From an uncultured bacterium (lineage in GTDB: Bacteria; Bacillota; Clostridia; Oscillospirales; Oscillospiraceae): DNA of 26,900 nt. Below the pieces are notes generated by a model. It saw only the letters and a list, made by a program, of their open reading frames with translations, did not search any database and had not been told where the DNA came from. The stretch is taken from assembly GCA_949288405.1 (NCBI GenBank), contig CASEKM010000002.1:1-26900 (forward strand), read 5' to 3'. The translations under genes were made by a program, and so were the position numbers. Of the stretch, positions 1-7,553 are shown one piece after another (position 1 is the first letter of the stretch; every line of letters begins with the position of its first letter).

Positions 1-82
1 ATCGGATGCGTCCCCGGTGGCGTTTTGCCTACTTTGCCACCATGGGCAAAGCAGGCCGCCGCAGCAGCGGCGAAACTTTCAA

Positions 83-1072
83 TTACATAGGATACCGATT
101 CATAACCCCCAGGAACGCCAGCAGGCACAGCACCAGGGTGATCCCGGAGAAGACGCAGAACAGCTTGGTCTCGCTCCAGCCGCCCATCTCCAGATGGTGG
201 TGGAGGGGCGCCATGCGGAAGAAGCGCTTGCCGCCGGTCTTTTTAAAGTATACAACCTGGATAATATCCGACAGAACCTCCAGGACGTAAATGAGTCCCA
301 CAATGGGGATCATCAGGGGCAGGTCCAGGGCGAAGGCCAGGCCGCACACCGCGCCCCCCAGGAACAGGGAGCCGGTGTCCCCCATGAACACCTTGGCCGG
401 ATGGAAGTTATAGATGAGGAAGGCGGACAGCCCCCCCGCCAGGGCGGCGGACACGATCACCAGGTCGCTGCGGCCGTACCAGGCGGACACCGCCACATAG
501 CAGATCATCACCGGGATGGTGACGCCGGTGGCCAGGCCGTCCACCCCGTCGGTGAGGTTGACGGCGTTCACCGTGCCCACCATGACGAAGGCAGCGAAGA
601 CCATGTAGACGATCCAGGGGATGCCCACGATCTCAAGGTTCAGGAAGGGGATATACAGGTCGGGGGTCAGGTACCCGTCCCGGCGCAGGAGGATGGTGAA
701 GACGATGGCCGCCGCCAGCTGCAGGAAAAACTTCTGGGGGGCGGTGAGCCCCTCGTTGGCGTGGTGGCGCAGCTTCTGGAGATCGTCCACAAAGCCGATG
801 GCCCCGAACACCAGGGCGAAGAGGAAGACCACCAGGTGGTTGTGCAGCCCCGACCGCAGGGCGCTCCAGCCCACGGCGGCCACGGCTACCCCCGCGCCCA
901 GAATGAACATCAGGCCGCCCATGGTGGGGGTGCCCTGCTTGGACATGTGCCAGGTGGGGCCGTCCTCCCGGATGGCCTGCCCCGCCTTCAGGCGGCGGAG
1001 AATGGGGATCAGGATCTGTCCGGCGATGGCGGTCACGCCAAAGGCCACGATAAAGCTGAGGATGTATGTCAT
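83..1072 (-). CDS. mraY: Phospho-N-acetylmuramoyl-pentapeptide transferase MraY
   Basis: Integral membrane enzyme that moves phospho-MurNAc-pentapeptide from UDP to undecaprenyl phosphate, making lipid I at the inner face of the membrane. The 329-residue product has the usual family length and about ten hydrophobic segments. Visible family motifs are FVDDLQK (Mg/substrate aspartates), NAVNLTDGVDGLA, FMGDTGSL and the RMAPLHHHLE loop near the C-terminus. The ATG follows a GGAGG about 10 nt upstream. It is the last complete gene of the dcw operon here, 65 bp after murE; no murF lies between them, as in Bacillus subtilis. A candidate internal promoter overlaps the murE stop codon. Very secure. 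Confidence 0.98.
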   Translation of the reverse strand: MTYILSFIVAFGVTAIAGQILIPILRRLKAGQAIREDGPTWHMSKQGTPTMGGLMFILGAGVAVAAVGWSALRSGLHNHLVVFLFALVFGAIGFVDDLQKLRHHANEGLTAPQKFFLQLAAAIVFTILLRRDGYLTPDLYIPFLNLEIVGIPWIVYMVFAAFVMVGTVNAVNLTDGVDGLATGVTIPVMICYVAVSAWYGRSDLVIVSAALAGGLSAFLIYNFHPAKVFMGDTGSLFLGGAVCGLAFALDLPLMIPIVGLIYVLEVLSDIIQVVYFKKTGGKRFFRMAPLHHHLEMGGWSETKLFCVFSGITLVLCLLAFLGVMNRYPM

Positions 1073-1136
1073 ATGTCTAAAACCTCCAGGAGCTTTTTCT
1101 CTCGGGTAGCGCCAACCGCTGCATTGGCAATGGGGT

Positions 1137-1165
1137 ATTATACTACACCTGCCGGAAGATTTCCA
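1137..1165 (-). promoter_or_regulatory. Candidate internal promoter for mraY
   Basis: Read on the minus strand there is a TGGAAA (-35), a 17-nt spacer and a perfect TATAAT (-10). The -10 overlaps the murE stop codon. The predicted start of transcription lies about 60 nt before the mraY ATG. This would give mraY extra expression independent of the upstream operon. The -35 matches consensus at 4 of 6 positions. Confidence 0.5.
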
Positions 1166-2625
1166 GCCCTTTCCCTGCGGTGGGCCCGTTTTTCAAAGTA
1201 GTCCGCCACGATCTCCCGCTCGTCCATGTGGTGCTGGACCCCATTCACCTCCTGATAGGTCTCGTGGCCCTTGCCCGCCAGGACGATCACGTCCCCCGGC
1301 TGGCCCTGGGAGAGGGCCCAGCGGATGGCCGCCGGCCGGTCCGGCTCGATGTGGACCTCCCCGCCGGGGCCGGTCATGCCCGCCAAAATGTCCTGGATGA
1401 TGGCCCAGGGGTCCTCGGTGCGGGGGTTGTCGGAGGTGACCACCGCCGTGTCGGCCAGCTCCCGCACCACCGCCCCCATGAGGGGCCGCTTGGTTTTGTC
1501 CCGGTCCCCGCCGCAGCCGAACAGGCAGATGAGCCGGCCCGCGGTCAGATCCCGGGCGGTGAGCAGGACGTTCTCCAGGGCGTTGGGGGTGTGGGCGTAG
1601 TCGATGAGCACCGTATAGGCGGTGGGGGTGGGCACCACCTCCACCCGGCCCTTCACCCCGTGGGCGCACCGGAGGGCGGCGGCGATCTCCCCCAGCTCCA
1701 GCCCCAGGCACAGCCCGCTGGAGGCGGCGGCCAGGGCGTTATAGATGGTGAACCCGCCCGGGATGGGCAGATGGACCCGCTGGATCTCCCGGGGCGTCAC
1801 CGCCTCGAACTCCACATGGCCGGGAAACAGGCGGATATTTTTGGCGGTGAGGTCGGCAAAATCCTTGTTCTCTGAGTAGGTGAACACGGGGCAGTCCACC
1901 CGCTCCCGGTACCAGCGGCCCGCCTCGTCGTCCAGATTGAGCACCGCCGTCCGGCACTGGCGGAACAGCAGTCCCTTGGCGTCCCGGTAGGCCTCCATGG
2001 TACGGTGGTAGTCCAGGTGGTCCTGGGTCAGGTTGGTGAACACCCCCACGTCAAAGGTCAGCCCCTCCACCCGGCGCTGGACCAGGGCGTGGGAGGACAC
2101 CTCCATCACCACGTGGGTGCAGCCGGCGTCGGCCATCTGCCGCAGCAGGCTCTGGACCTCATAGCTCTCCGGCGTGGTGCGCCGGGCGGGGACGGTCAGG
2201 GGGCCGATCCGGTTCTCGATGGTGCCGATGAGGCCAGCCCTGGTGTTCAGCACCCGCTCCAGCATCTCCTGAATGAGGCAGGTGGTGGTGGTCTTGCCGT
2301 TGGTGCCGGTGACCCCGATGAGGGTCAGCTCCTCCCCCGGGTGTCCGAACCAGTTGGCGGAGACCAGGGCCAGGGCACGGCGGGCGTCGGGGGTCTGGAG
2401 CCAGTTCTCCCCCTCCGGGGGCGTCTCCCCCAGGACGGCGGCCGCCCCACTCTCCAGGGCCTCCCGGATATAGTCCGCCCCGTCCGCCCGGGCCCCGGGC
2501 AGGGCCACGAACAGGGCGCCCGGCTCCAGGGTCCGGGTGTCGTAGGATATGGAAGTAATTTCCACATCCTGGTCGGGATACTCCCCCGCGAGGGGGACGC
2601 CGTGCAGCAGATTCCACAGCTTCAA
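1138..2625 (-). CDS. murE: UDP-MurNAc-tripeptide synthetase MurE, meso-DAP type
   Basis: Cytoplasmic Mur ligase that adds the third stem-peptide residue to UDP-MurNAc-L-Ala-D-Glu using ATP. The P-loop is GTNGKTTT, followed by the TTPES and MEVSSHAL segments and the QDHLDYH motif of Mur ligases. The C-terminal domain has DNPRTEDP; the DNPR signature is the known marker of meso-diaminopimelate rather than L-lysine specificity. I chose the TTG at 2625 because GAGGGG lies 8 nt upstream and the product then begins MKLWNLL, as family members do. An in-frame GTG at 2634 is the alternative but sits on top of the Shine-Dalgarno. Third-to-last complete step of the operon, just after the split PBP gene. 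Confidence 0.96.
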   Translation of the reverse strand: MKLWNLLHGVPLAGEYPDQDVEITSISYDTRTLEPGALFVALPGARADGADYIREALESGAAAVLGETPPEGENWLQTPDARRALALVSANWFGHPGEELTLIGVTGTNGKTTTTCLIQEMLERVLNTRAGLIGTIENRIGPLTVPARRTTPESYEVQSLLRQMADAGCTHVVMEVSSHALVQRRVEGLTFDVGVFTNLTQDHLDYHRTMEAYRDAKGLLFRQCRTAVLNLDDEAGRWYRERVDCPVFTYSENKDFADLTAKNIRLFPGHVEFEAVTPREIQRVHLPIPGGFTIYNALAAASSGLCLGLELGEIAAALRCAHGVKGRVEVVPTPTAYTVLIDYAHTPNALENVLLTARDLTAGRLICLFGCGGDRDKTKRPLMGAVVRELADTAVVTSDNPRTEDPWAIIQDILAGMTGPGGEVHIEPDRPAAIRWALSQGQPGDVIVLAGKGHETYQEVNGVQHHMDEREIVADYFEKRAHRRERAGNLPAGVV

Positions 2626-2704
2626 AGTTGTCACCCCTCACGGGTGAGTTTCATTCTCTCTAAGCTTTGCCCATCGGAGCTTCCGGCGCCCTTGGGAAAA
2701 CCGC

Positions 2705-3982
2705 CTAATCCAGCCCCGCGTAGCCGTCCTCCACCACGGTGGAGAACTGGACGTCTATAATGGTGCCGATGGGGGCGGACTCGCCGTAGGCCACGCTCTG
2801 GCTCTGGGCCTTGGAGGCGTCGCCGTAGAAGGTGCTGGTGCCGCCGGCCCGCATAAAGAAGCCCGCGTCCTCCAGCGTCTTCTTGGCCGCCTCATAGCCC
2901 AGCCCCACTACATTGGGGACGGTGCCCGTCTCCTCCGGGGCGGCCCCGCCCAGATAGAGGATGACGGTGGAGCCCCCCGGCACCGCGGCGTTGGCGGCGG
3001 GCACCTGGCTAGTGACCACGTCTCCCTCCCCCACGGTGCGGTAGGAGAGGCCCTTCTTTTCCAGGCGGCTCTCCGCGTCGGCCACGGTGTAGCCGGTCAC
3101 CTGGGGGGTAGTCACGTCCACGGCGGCGGACTCCTCCACCGTGTACTGCTTCTCCACGTCCAGATAGTCCAGGATCTGGCCGATGAGCTCCCCGGCCATG
3201 GGGGCGGCCATGTTGCCGCCGCTGATGTACACGCCGGTGGTGGACCAGTCGCTGCCGGGATAGCTGGGCTTGGGCCAGTCGTAGGCCAGCAGCACGATGA
3301 TCTCCGGGTCATCCGCCGGGGCGAAGCCCATGAAGGAGACGATGATCCGCCCCTCCTCCGACTGCGTGGTCTCGGAGGAGCCGGTCTTTCCGCCGATGCG
3401 GTAGCCCGCCTGGTAGGCGTTCTTGCCGCTGCCGCCCGAGGCAGAGACCACGCTCTCCAGGATGGCCCGGCAGCGGTCGCTGGTCTCCTGGCTGACCACC
3501 TGGCGCACCAGGGTGGGCTCGGCGGTCTGAATCTGGGCCCCGCTGGCGTCGGACACCGACTGGACCACATAGGGCTGGTACAGGTTGCCCCCGTTGATGA
3601 CGGCGGAGAAGGCGGTGACCATCTGCAGGGGGGTGACGGTGAAGCGCTGGCCGAAGGAGGCCACCGCCAGGTCCACATAGGTCATGGCCTCCCGGCCCCA
3701 GTCCAGGCCGATCTCCTCTCCGGGCAGATCGATGCCCGTCGTCTCGGTCATGCCGAAGGCCTCGAAGTAGTCGTAGAACTTCTCCACCCCCAGCCGCTGG
3801 CCGATCTCGATGAAGGCGGGGTTGCAGGAGTGCTGCACCGCCTCGGCCAGGGTCTGCACCCCGTGGCCCTCCCGCTTGGAGCAGTGGATGGGGTTGCTCA
3901 CCCCGGGCAGGCGGTAGGAGCCGGTGCAGTTGAAGGTGTCGTTCTCATCCACCACCCCCTCCTCCAGGGCGGCGGCCAGCAC
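2705..3982 (-). CDS. C-terminal fragment of the frameshifted class B PBP (transpeptidase remainder and two PASTA repeats)
   Basis: This is the second reading frame. The coordinates start at an internal GTG, which is unlikely to be a real start, since the open frame extends upstream through STFK to about 4047. It carries the SCN motif, GGKTGSSET (KTG box) and two PASTA repeats beginning near TTPQVTGYTVADAESRL and TGTVPNVVGLGYEAAKK. PASTA repeats bind muropeptides or regulate divisome PBPs. If translated from the GTG alone, the protein would lack both the nucleophile serine and the membrane anchor. Confidence 0.8.
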   Translation of the reverse strand: MLAAALEEGVVDENDTFNCTGSYRLPGVSNPIHCSKREGHGVQTLAEAVQHSCNPAFIEIGQRLGVEKFYDYFEAFGMTETTGIDLPGEEIGLDWGREAMTYVDLAVASFGQRFTVTPLQMVTAFSAVINGGNLYQPYVVQSVSDASGAQIQTAEPTLVRQVVSQETSDRCRAILESVVSASGGSGKNAYQAGYRIGGKTGSSETTQSEEGRIIVSFMGFAPADDPEIIVLLAYDWPKPSYPGSDWSTTGVYISGGNMAAPMAGELIGQILDYLDVEKQYTVEESAAVDVTTPQVTGYTVADAESRLEKKGLSYRTVGEGDVVTSQVPAANAAVPGGSTVILYLGGAAPEETGTVPNVVGLGYEAAKKTLEDAGFFMRAGGTSTFYGDASKAQSQSVAYGESAPIGTIIDVQFSTVVEDGYAGLD

Positions 3983-4007
3983 CAGGGCCTTGAAGGTGGA
4001 GCCGGGC

Positions 4008-5117
4008 TCATAGGGCTCCTTCAGGCCCTTGTTCCGCCACTGGGTCTCCCTGCTCCTCCGCGGGCTTCTGGGCGTTCTCCGCCTTCAGCTGTTCATAGAT
4101 GGCAGGGACGTCCGTCTGGATCTCCCCCTGGAGGATGCTGTCCGTCACCAGGGAGTAGTTGTTGGGGTCGAACTCCGGGGAGCTGGCCATCCCCAGCACC
4201 GCCCCCGTCTTGGGGGACATGACCAGGCAGAAGCCGCCGTTCTGCACGTCGTAGGCGGCGATGCCCTTTTCCAGGATCTGTTCCGCGTAGGACTGGATGG
4301 TGCTGTCGATGGTCAGGGTCAGGTCATAGCCGTTGACCGCGTCAATATAGTTGGAGTAGCTGTTGTACAGCTCGTCGTTCTCGGCGGTGCGGCCGGTGAC
4401 CACCCGGCCGGGGATGCCCTTCAGCAGATCCTCATAGCCCGCCTCCAGGCCGTAGACGCCCCCCTCGCTGTTCACAAAGCCCAGCACCTGGGAGGCCAGG
4501 GCCCCGAAGGGGTAGTACCGCTTGGTGCCGGGGGTGAGGTAGAGGTAGTAGCCGGTGTGGTTCTCCTCAATGAAGGCCCGGATGGCCTGGGCCTCCTCCT
4601 CTTCCAGATCCCGGAGGAGCACCTCGTACTGGGAGTTCTCCTTGGCCATGCGCCGCTCCAGGTCCGCCCGGTCCAGGTCGGGCCGGATGGCCACCAGGCC
4701 GTCCACGATCTCCTCCCGCAGGTCGTCCACCGCCGCCTGCCAGGCGGCCTCGTCCAAATTGCCGTCCTCATCCTCAAAGTCGTCCTGGTCCACGCTGTTC
4801 ATCAGGTCCTTGGGGGCCAGGATCAGCTCGTAGACGGTGGCGGACATGGCCAGCACCTCGCCGTTGGCGTCCCGGATATCCCCCCGGTGGGCGGAGACGG
4901 ATACGTCCATCAGCTGCTGCTGGGCGGCCCGCTGCTGGTAGAAGTCGTGGTCCCGGATGGAGATGTTCCAAAGCTGGATCACCAGGGGGATGAACAGCCC
5001 CACCCCGCACACCAGCATCAAAAACAGGGAGCGCCGGAAGACCAGCCGCTTGGACTGGCGGTTGCGGTCAGGGCGGCTGTTCCGCCGCTCCGGCTCCCAG
5101 TTGGGTCGATTCTGCAC
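4008..5117 (-). CDS. N-terminal fragment of the frameshifted class B PBP
   Basis: This is the first reading frame of the split gene. It starts at a GTG preceded by GGAGGAGGG and encodes a basic N-terminus, a single transmembrane anchor and the PBP dimerisation domain. It ends in an out-of-frame tail (about the last 14 residues) instead of running into the transpeptidase domain. By itself it would be a membrane-anchored pedestal without catalytic serine. It lies 119 bp after ftsL, with a long hairpin in that gap. Confidence 0.8.
   Translation of the reverse strand: MQNRPNWEPERRNSRPDRNRQSKRLVFRRSLFLMLVCGVGLFIPLVIQLWNISIRDHDFYQQRAAQQQLMDVSVSAHRGDIRDANGEVLAMSATVYELILAPKDLMNSVDQDDFEDEDGNLDEAAWQAAVDDLREEIVDGLVAIRPDLDRADLERRMAKENSQYEVLLRDLEEEEAQAIRAFIEENHTGYYLYLTPGTKRYYPFGALASQVLGFVNSEGGVYGLEAGYEDLLKGIPGRVVTGRTAENDELYNSYSNYIDAVNGYDLTLTIDSTIQSYAEQILEKGIAAYDVQNGGFCLVMSPKTGAVLGMASSPEFDPNNYSLVTDSILQGEIQTDVPAIYEQLKAENAQKPAEEQGDPVAEQGPEGAL
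4048..4050 (-). other. Frameshift site in the PBP gene
   Basis: A GGG triplet (minus-strand reading) sits where the two frames exchange. Removing a single G joins them into a family-like sequence. I see no canonical slippery heptamer and no stop-codon shift site of the prfB type, so programmed frameshifting is not supported. Confidence 0.7.
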
Positions 5118-5157
5118 TTGCCGCGTCCCTCCTCCTGTGTTTTCAGGCGTCAGCGCC

Positions 5158-5195
5158 AGAAGGGCGCAAGAAAGCCTCCCTTCCTGCGCCCTTCT
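5158..5195 (-). other. Intra-operon hairpin between ftsL and the PBP gene
   Basis: An 11-bp perfect inverted repeat (5158-5168 with 5185-5195) encloses a 16-nt loop that includes a purine-rich GGGAGG stretch on the minus strand. No T-run follows, so it is not a standard terminator. It could be an mRNA processing or stability element that sets the PBP:FtsL ratio; that role is inference. Confidence 0.5.
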
Positions 5196-5236
5196 CTCTG
5201 TCCGCTTGTGTTCTATGGCTCAAATCTATGTCCGCT

Positions 5237-5797
5237 TCAGCGGAAGTATGCAAATAGGTCTCCAAAAATATCCTCCAGCCCCTTCAGGAGCCCCATGGGG
5301 CCCTGGGCGGTCTCCTCCTGGCCCCGAAGGACCACATTGTCCGGCTCGGACAGGTCCAGGTAGACGATCTGGTCGCTGGTGGGCCGGACCATGGTGTCCC
5401 CCACCGCCGCCTGGATGCGCTCCATGTCAAAGACCTTCTCGTACTGGGCGGAGAGGAGGACGTTCTCCTCCTGGAGCTGGCTGAGCTCGCTGCGCATGGT
5501 CACCAGCTGGTCGCTGGTCACGATATACTGGGAGTAGCTCCACAGCAGCAGGGCGGCAAAGATGCCCACCGCCAGAAAGCCGATCACCGCAAAGGGGGAC
5601 ACCTCTCCCGCCTCCCGCACCTGTACCCGGGTCCGGGTGAGGGTGCGTTCCCGCTCCCGGGGCCGTACCCGGGGCTGGGGCTGGAGCGTCTCCTCCCGCC
5701 CGGGGGCGCGGATGGCGCTTCCGTCGTAGGCGGGGGCGTACGCTACGCTTCCGTAAGTGTTGTATGAGGGTCGGCTGCTGCGGTGACGGCTTGCCAT
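5237..5797 (-). CDS. ftsL: FtsL-like septum formation protein
   Basis: Bitopic divisome protein expected to act with DivIC/FtsB and the class B PBP at the septum. The 186-residue product has a long basic, disordered cytoplasmic N-terminus (about 1-65, Arg-rich), one TM segment (about 70-87) and an extracytoplasmic coiled coil (about 92-123: SDQLVTMRSELSQLQEEN). The assignment rests on this architecture plus its place between rsmH and the PBP gene; FtsL sequences are poorly conserved. The ATG at 5797 has GGAG 8 nt upstream; an in-frame GTG lies three codons earlier. The C-terminal tail after the coil is longer than in many FtsL proteins. Confidence 0.85.
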   Translation of the reverse strand: MASRHRSSRPSYNTYGSVAYAPAYDGSAIRAPGREETLQPQPRVRPRERERTLTRTRVQVREAGEVSPFAVIGFLAVGIFAALLLWSYSQYIVTSDQLVTMRSELSQLQEENVLLSAQYEKVFDMERIQAAVGDTMVRPTSDQIVYLDLSEPDNVVLRGQEETAQGPMGLLKGLEDIFGDLFAYFR

Positions 5798-5842
5798 TCC
5801 ATTCACTCCGTTTCTCCTAGGGCTGGGTGCGGTCCTGCCCGC

Positions 5843-6802
5843 TCAGCGTCCCCCCGCCGGGGGCTTGAGCTTCTCCGCCACCCGCAGCTTGGCGCTGCGG
5901 GCCCGGGGATTTTCTTCGATCTCCTCCGCCGTGGGCAGAATGGGCTTGCGGGAGATCAGCTTCACATCCGGCGTCCTCCCGCACACACAAACGGGAAAGT
6001 CCGGCGGACAGATACAGCCTTTGGCAAAGGCGGCCAGTCCGGTCTTTACGATCCGGTCCTCCAGGGAGTGGAAGGTGATGACCGCCAGCCGCCCCCCCTG
6101 GTTGAGCCGGGGGACGGCGGACCGGATCATCCGGTCCACCGAGGAGAGCTCGTCGTTGACGGCGATGCGGATGGCCTGGAAGCTCCGCTTGGCCGGGTGC
6201 TGTTTCTCTTTCAGGGCCTTGGCGGGCATGCCGCTCTTGATCACATCCACCAGGTCCAGGGTGGTCTCGATGGGGCGCTCCTGCCGGCGGCGGACAATGG
6301 CCGCGGCGATGGACGGGGCGTAGCGCTCCTCCCCGTACTGGGAGAGGATGCGTTTGAGCTCCTCCTGGGGCCAGGTGTTCACCACCTGGGCGGCGGTGAG
6401 GCCCTCAGACTGGTCCATGCGCATGTCCAGGGGGGCCTCGGTGCGGTAGGAGAACCCCCGCGCCCCGTCGTCCAGCTGGGGGGAGGACACCCCCAGGTCA
6501 AACAGCATCCCGTCCACGCCTGAGAGGGAGAGCTTGTCCAAGATCTCGTCCAGCCGGTCAAAGTTGCTGTGGACCAGGGTCACCTTGTCCATCCAGTCCC
6601 TCAGCCGCTCCTGGGCGGCGTCCAGGGCCGCCTGGTCCCGGTCCACGCAGATGAGCCGCCCGCCGGCCAGCCGCCGGGCGATCTCCCGGCTGTGGCCCGC
6701 CCGGCCCAGGGTGCCGTCCAGGTAGATCCCGTCCGGCCGGATATTCAGCGCCTGGATACACTCCTCCAGGAGCACCGGCTTGTGGCTTAGCACTTCTTCC
6801 AT
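5843..6802 (-). CDS. rsmH: 16S rRNA (cytosine-1402-N4) methyltransferase RsmH
   Basis: SAM-dependent methyltransferase that modifies C1402 in the decoding site of 16S rRNA. The 319-residue length is standard. The N-terminus HKPVLLEECIQAL leads into the SAM-binding loop DGTLGRAGHS. Further family segments are DLGVSSPQLDDGARGFSYR, PLDMRMDQSEG and, near the C-terminus, ITFHSLEDRIVK. The usual GGGGHS of the SAM loop is here GRAGHS. The ATG starts one base after the mraZ stop codon, so the two are probably translationally coupled. Very secure. Confidence 0.97.
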   Translation of the reverse strand: MEEVLSHKPVLLEECIQALNIRPDGIYLDGTLGRAGHSREIARRLAGGRLICVDRDQAALDAAQERLRDWMDKVTLVHSNFDRLDEILDKLSLSGVDGMLFDLGVSSPQLDDGARGFSYRTEAPLDMRMDQSEGLTAAQVVNTWPQEELKRILSQYGEERYAPSIAAAIVRRRQERPIETTLDLVDVIKSGMPAKALKEKQHPAKRSFQAIRIAVNDELSSVDRMIRSAVPRLNQGGRLAVITFHSLEDRIVKTGLAAFAKGCICPPDFPVCVCGRTPDVKLISRKPILPTAEEIEENPRARSAKLRVAEKLKPPAGGR

Positions 6803-6803
6803 A

Positions 6804-7217
6804 TCAGAACCCCAGCTCGCTCATACAGGCGGCCATCTTCTCGGGAGTCATCTCCTCCTCGTCCTGGTACCAGAGCTGGGCGCTCCAGATCTCCGCCCGG
6901 TCATTGACCCCCAGGATCACCGCATCCTTCTCCAGCTTGGCGTACCTGCGCAGCTTCTGGGGGATGACGATGCGCCCCTGGCTGTCCAGCTCGCACTTCA
7001 CTGCGTTGGCAAACAGGGGGCGCATGACCTTGGACTGGGTCATGGGCAGGGAGGCAAATTTTTCGGTAAACTTGTCCCATGTGGCCTGGGGGTAGATGGC
7101 CAGGCAGGTGTCGATGCCCATGGCCAAATAGAAGGTGACGCCCAGCTCCTCCCGGAGCTTGGCGGGGATAAACAGACGGCCTTTGGCGTCGATGCTGTGC
7201 TCGTACGTGCCGGTCAT
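6804..7217 (-). CDS. mraZ: Transcriptional regulator MraZ
   Basis: AbrB-fold DNA-binding protein at the head of the dcw operon; in other bacteria MraZ represses its own promoter by binding tandem GTGGG-type repeats. The 137-residue product contains two swapped-hairpin modules, each with the DxxxR signature (DAKGRLFIP and DSQGRIVIP). I chose the ATG at 7217, with GGGAGAGG 8 nt upstream, over the in-frame GTG at 7226, which overlaps that ribosome-binding site. Candidate MraZ boxes lie between its promoter and its start. Confidence 0.96.
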   Translation of the reverse strand: MTGTYEHSIDAKGRLFIPAKLREELGVTFYLAMGIDTCLAIYPQATWDKFTEKFASLPMTQSKVMRPLFANAVKCELDSQGRIVIPQKLRRYAKLEKDAVILGVNDRAEIWSAQLWYQDEEEMTPEKMAACMSELGF

Positions 7218-7263
7218 CTGCGTCACCTCTCCCCCACTTCTCTATCTTTTTATGGGGAAACAA

Positions 7264-7278
7264 TCCACTTTCCCCCAC
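7264..7278 (-). promoter_or_regulatory. Putative MraZ operator: two direct repeats
   Basis: On the minus strand GTGGG and GTGGA occur with a 10-bp period, just downstream of the mraZ -10 box. MraZ sites in other species are tandem GTGGG-like repeats spaced about 10 bp apart. Only two repeats are convincing here; three or four are usual, so confidence is moderate. Confidence 0.5.
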
Positions 7279-7289
7279 CACGTGTTTTT

Positions 7290-7318
7290 AGTATAAAAGC
7301 TGTTGACATAAAAAGCAA
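7290..7318 (-). promoter_or_regulatory. Promoter of the mraZ/dcw operon
   Basis: The minus strand reads TTGCTT, a 17-nt spacer, then TATACT (5 of 6 matches at -10). Transcription would begin about 65 nt before the mraZ ATG and run over the putative MraZ repeats. Confidence 0.6.
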
Positions 7319-7345
7319 CCCCCTTTTTGAATTTTTCACAGAAAA

Positions 7346-7368
7346 AAACCGCAGGATTCCTGCGGTTT
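7346..7368 (-). terminator. Orphan Rho-independent terminator upstream of mraZ
   Basis: A 10-bp perfect stem with a 3-nt loop is followed, on the minus strand only, by a run of seven T. No minus-strand coding gene is visible immediately upstream of it (7369-7592). It may end a small RNA, attenuate a longer leader, or insulate the dcw promoter from antisense transcription. Confidence 0.75.
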
Positions 7369-7467
7369 CGGCCCTTTCCATGAATAAAACATCCGTTCTA
7401 TTCGGTTGACAGAATCCTTGCTTTTTCTCCCTCCTCCTCCGTTTTTGGGGTATGCTCGCTGCATATG

Positions 7468-7483
7468 ACACAAGATATTGTGT
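7468..7483. promoter_or_regulatory. NrdR-box-like palindrome
   Basis: The sequence ACACAAGATATTGTGT matches the NrdR consensus ACACWATATATWGTGT at 15 of 16 positions. It sits inside a wider TGACA...TGTCA inverted repeat. NrdR boxes normally come in pairs two or three helical turns apart; I find no convincing partner. It lies about 42 bp upstream of the glycosylase -35 box. Confidence 0.5.
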
Positions 7484-7524
7484 TTTGTCATTTTCACAAC
7501 GGCCAAAAGTTTTCCACAGCCACG

Positions 7525-7553
7525 TTGCGCCCCGCCCGCCTTTGTGCTACACT
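7525..7553 (+). promoter_or_regulatory. Promoter of the uracil-DNA glycosylase gene
   Basis: TTGCGC, a 17-nt spacer and TACACT lie about 40 nt upstream of the ATG, which is preceded by AGAGAGGAG. Spacing is ideal and both hexamers are partial matches. Confidence 0.55.

Larger units (their letters stand above)
2705..5117 (-). pseudogene. Class B penicillin-binding protein (SpoVD/PBP2B family) interrupted by a +1 frameshift
   Basis: Septal or spore-cortex transpeptidase gene occupying the slot of pbpB/spoVD in the dcw cluster. Two overlapping reading frames together encode one normal protein of about 803 residues. The order is a cytoplasmic basic tail, one TM segment (about 29-50), the dimerisation domain with RGDIRDANG, the transpeptidase domain with STFK, SCN and KTGS motifs, and two C-terminal PASTA repeats. 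The frames change within about 10 codons near position 4048, and the STFK serine is readable only in the second frame between 3983 and 4020. Deleting one G of the GGG at 4048-4050 (minus-strand reading) restores EEQETQWRNKGLKEPYEPG. Either a sequencing/assembly error or a real mutation; an error seems more likely because no other class B PBP is visible here. Confidence 0.85.

Noticed and set aside
5795..5806. Identical GTGAATGGAATGG start contexts in ftsL and hom (also 11726-11737)
   Set aside because: Both are explained by a Shine-Dalgarno-like GGA/GAGG context followed by ATG; two occurrences are not enough to infer a shared control element.
7250..7471. 73-codon minus-strand frame upstream of mraZ
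   Set aside because: It runs through the orphan terminator and the mraZ promoter, and has no Shine-Dalgarno or recognisable sequence.
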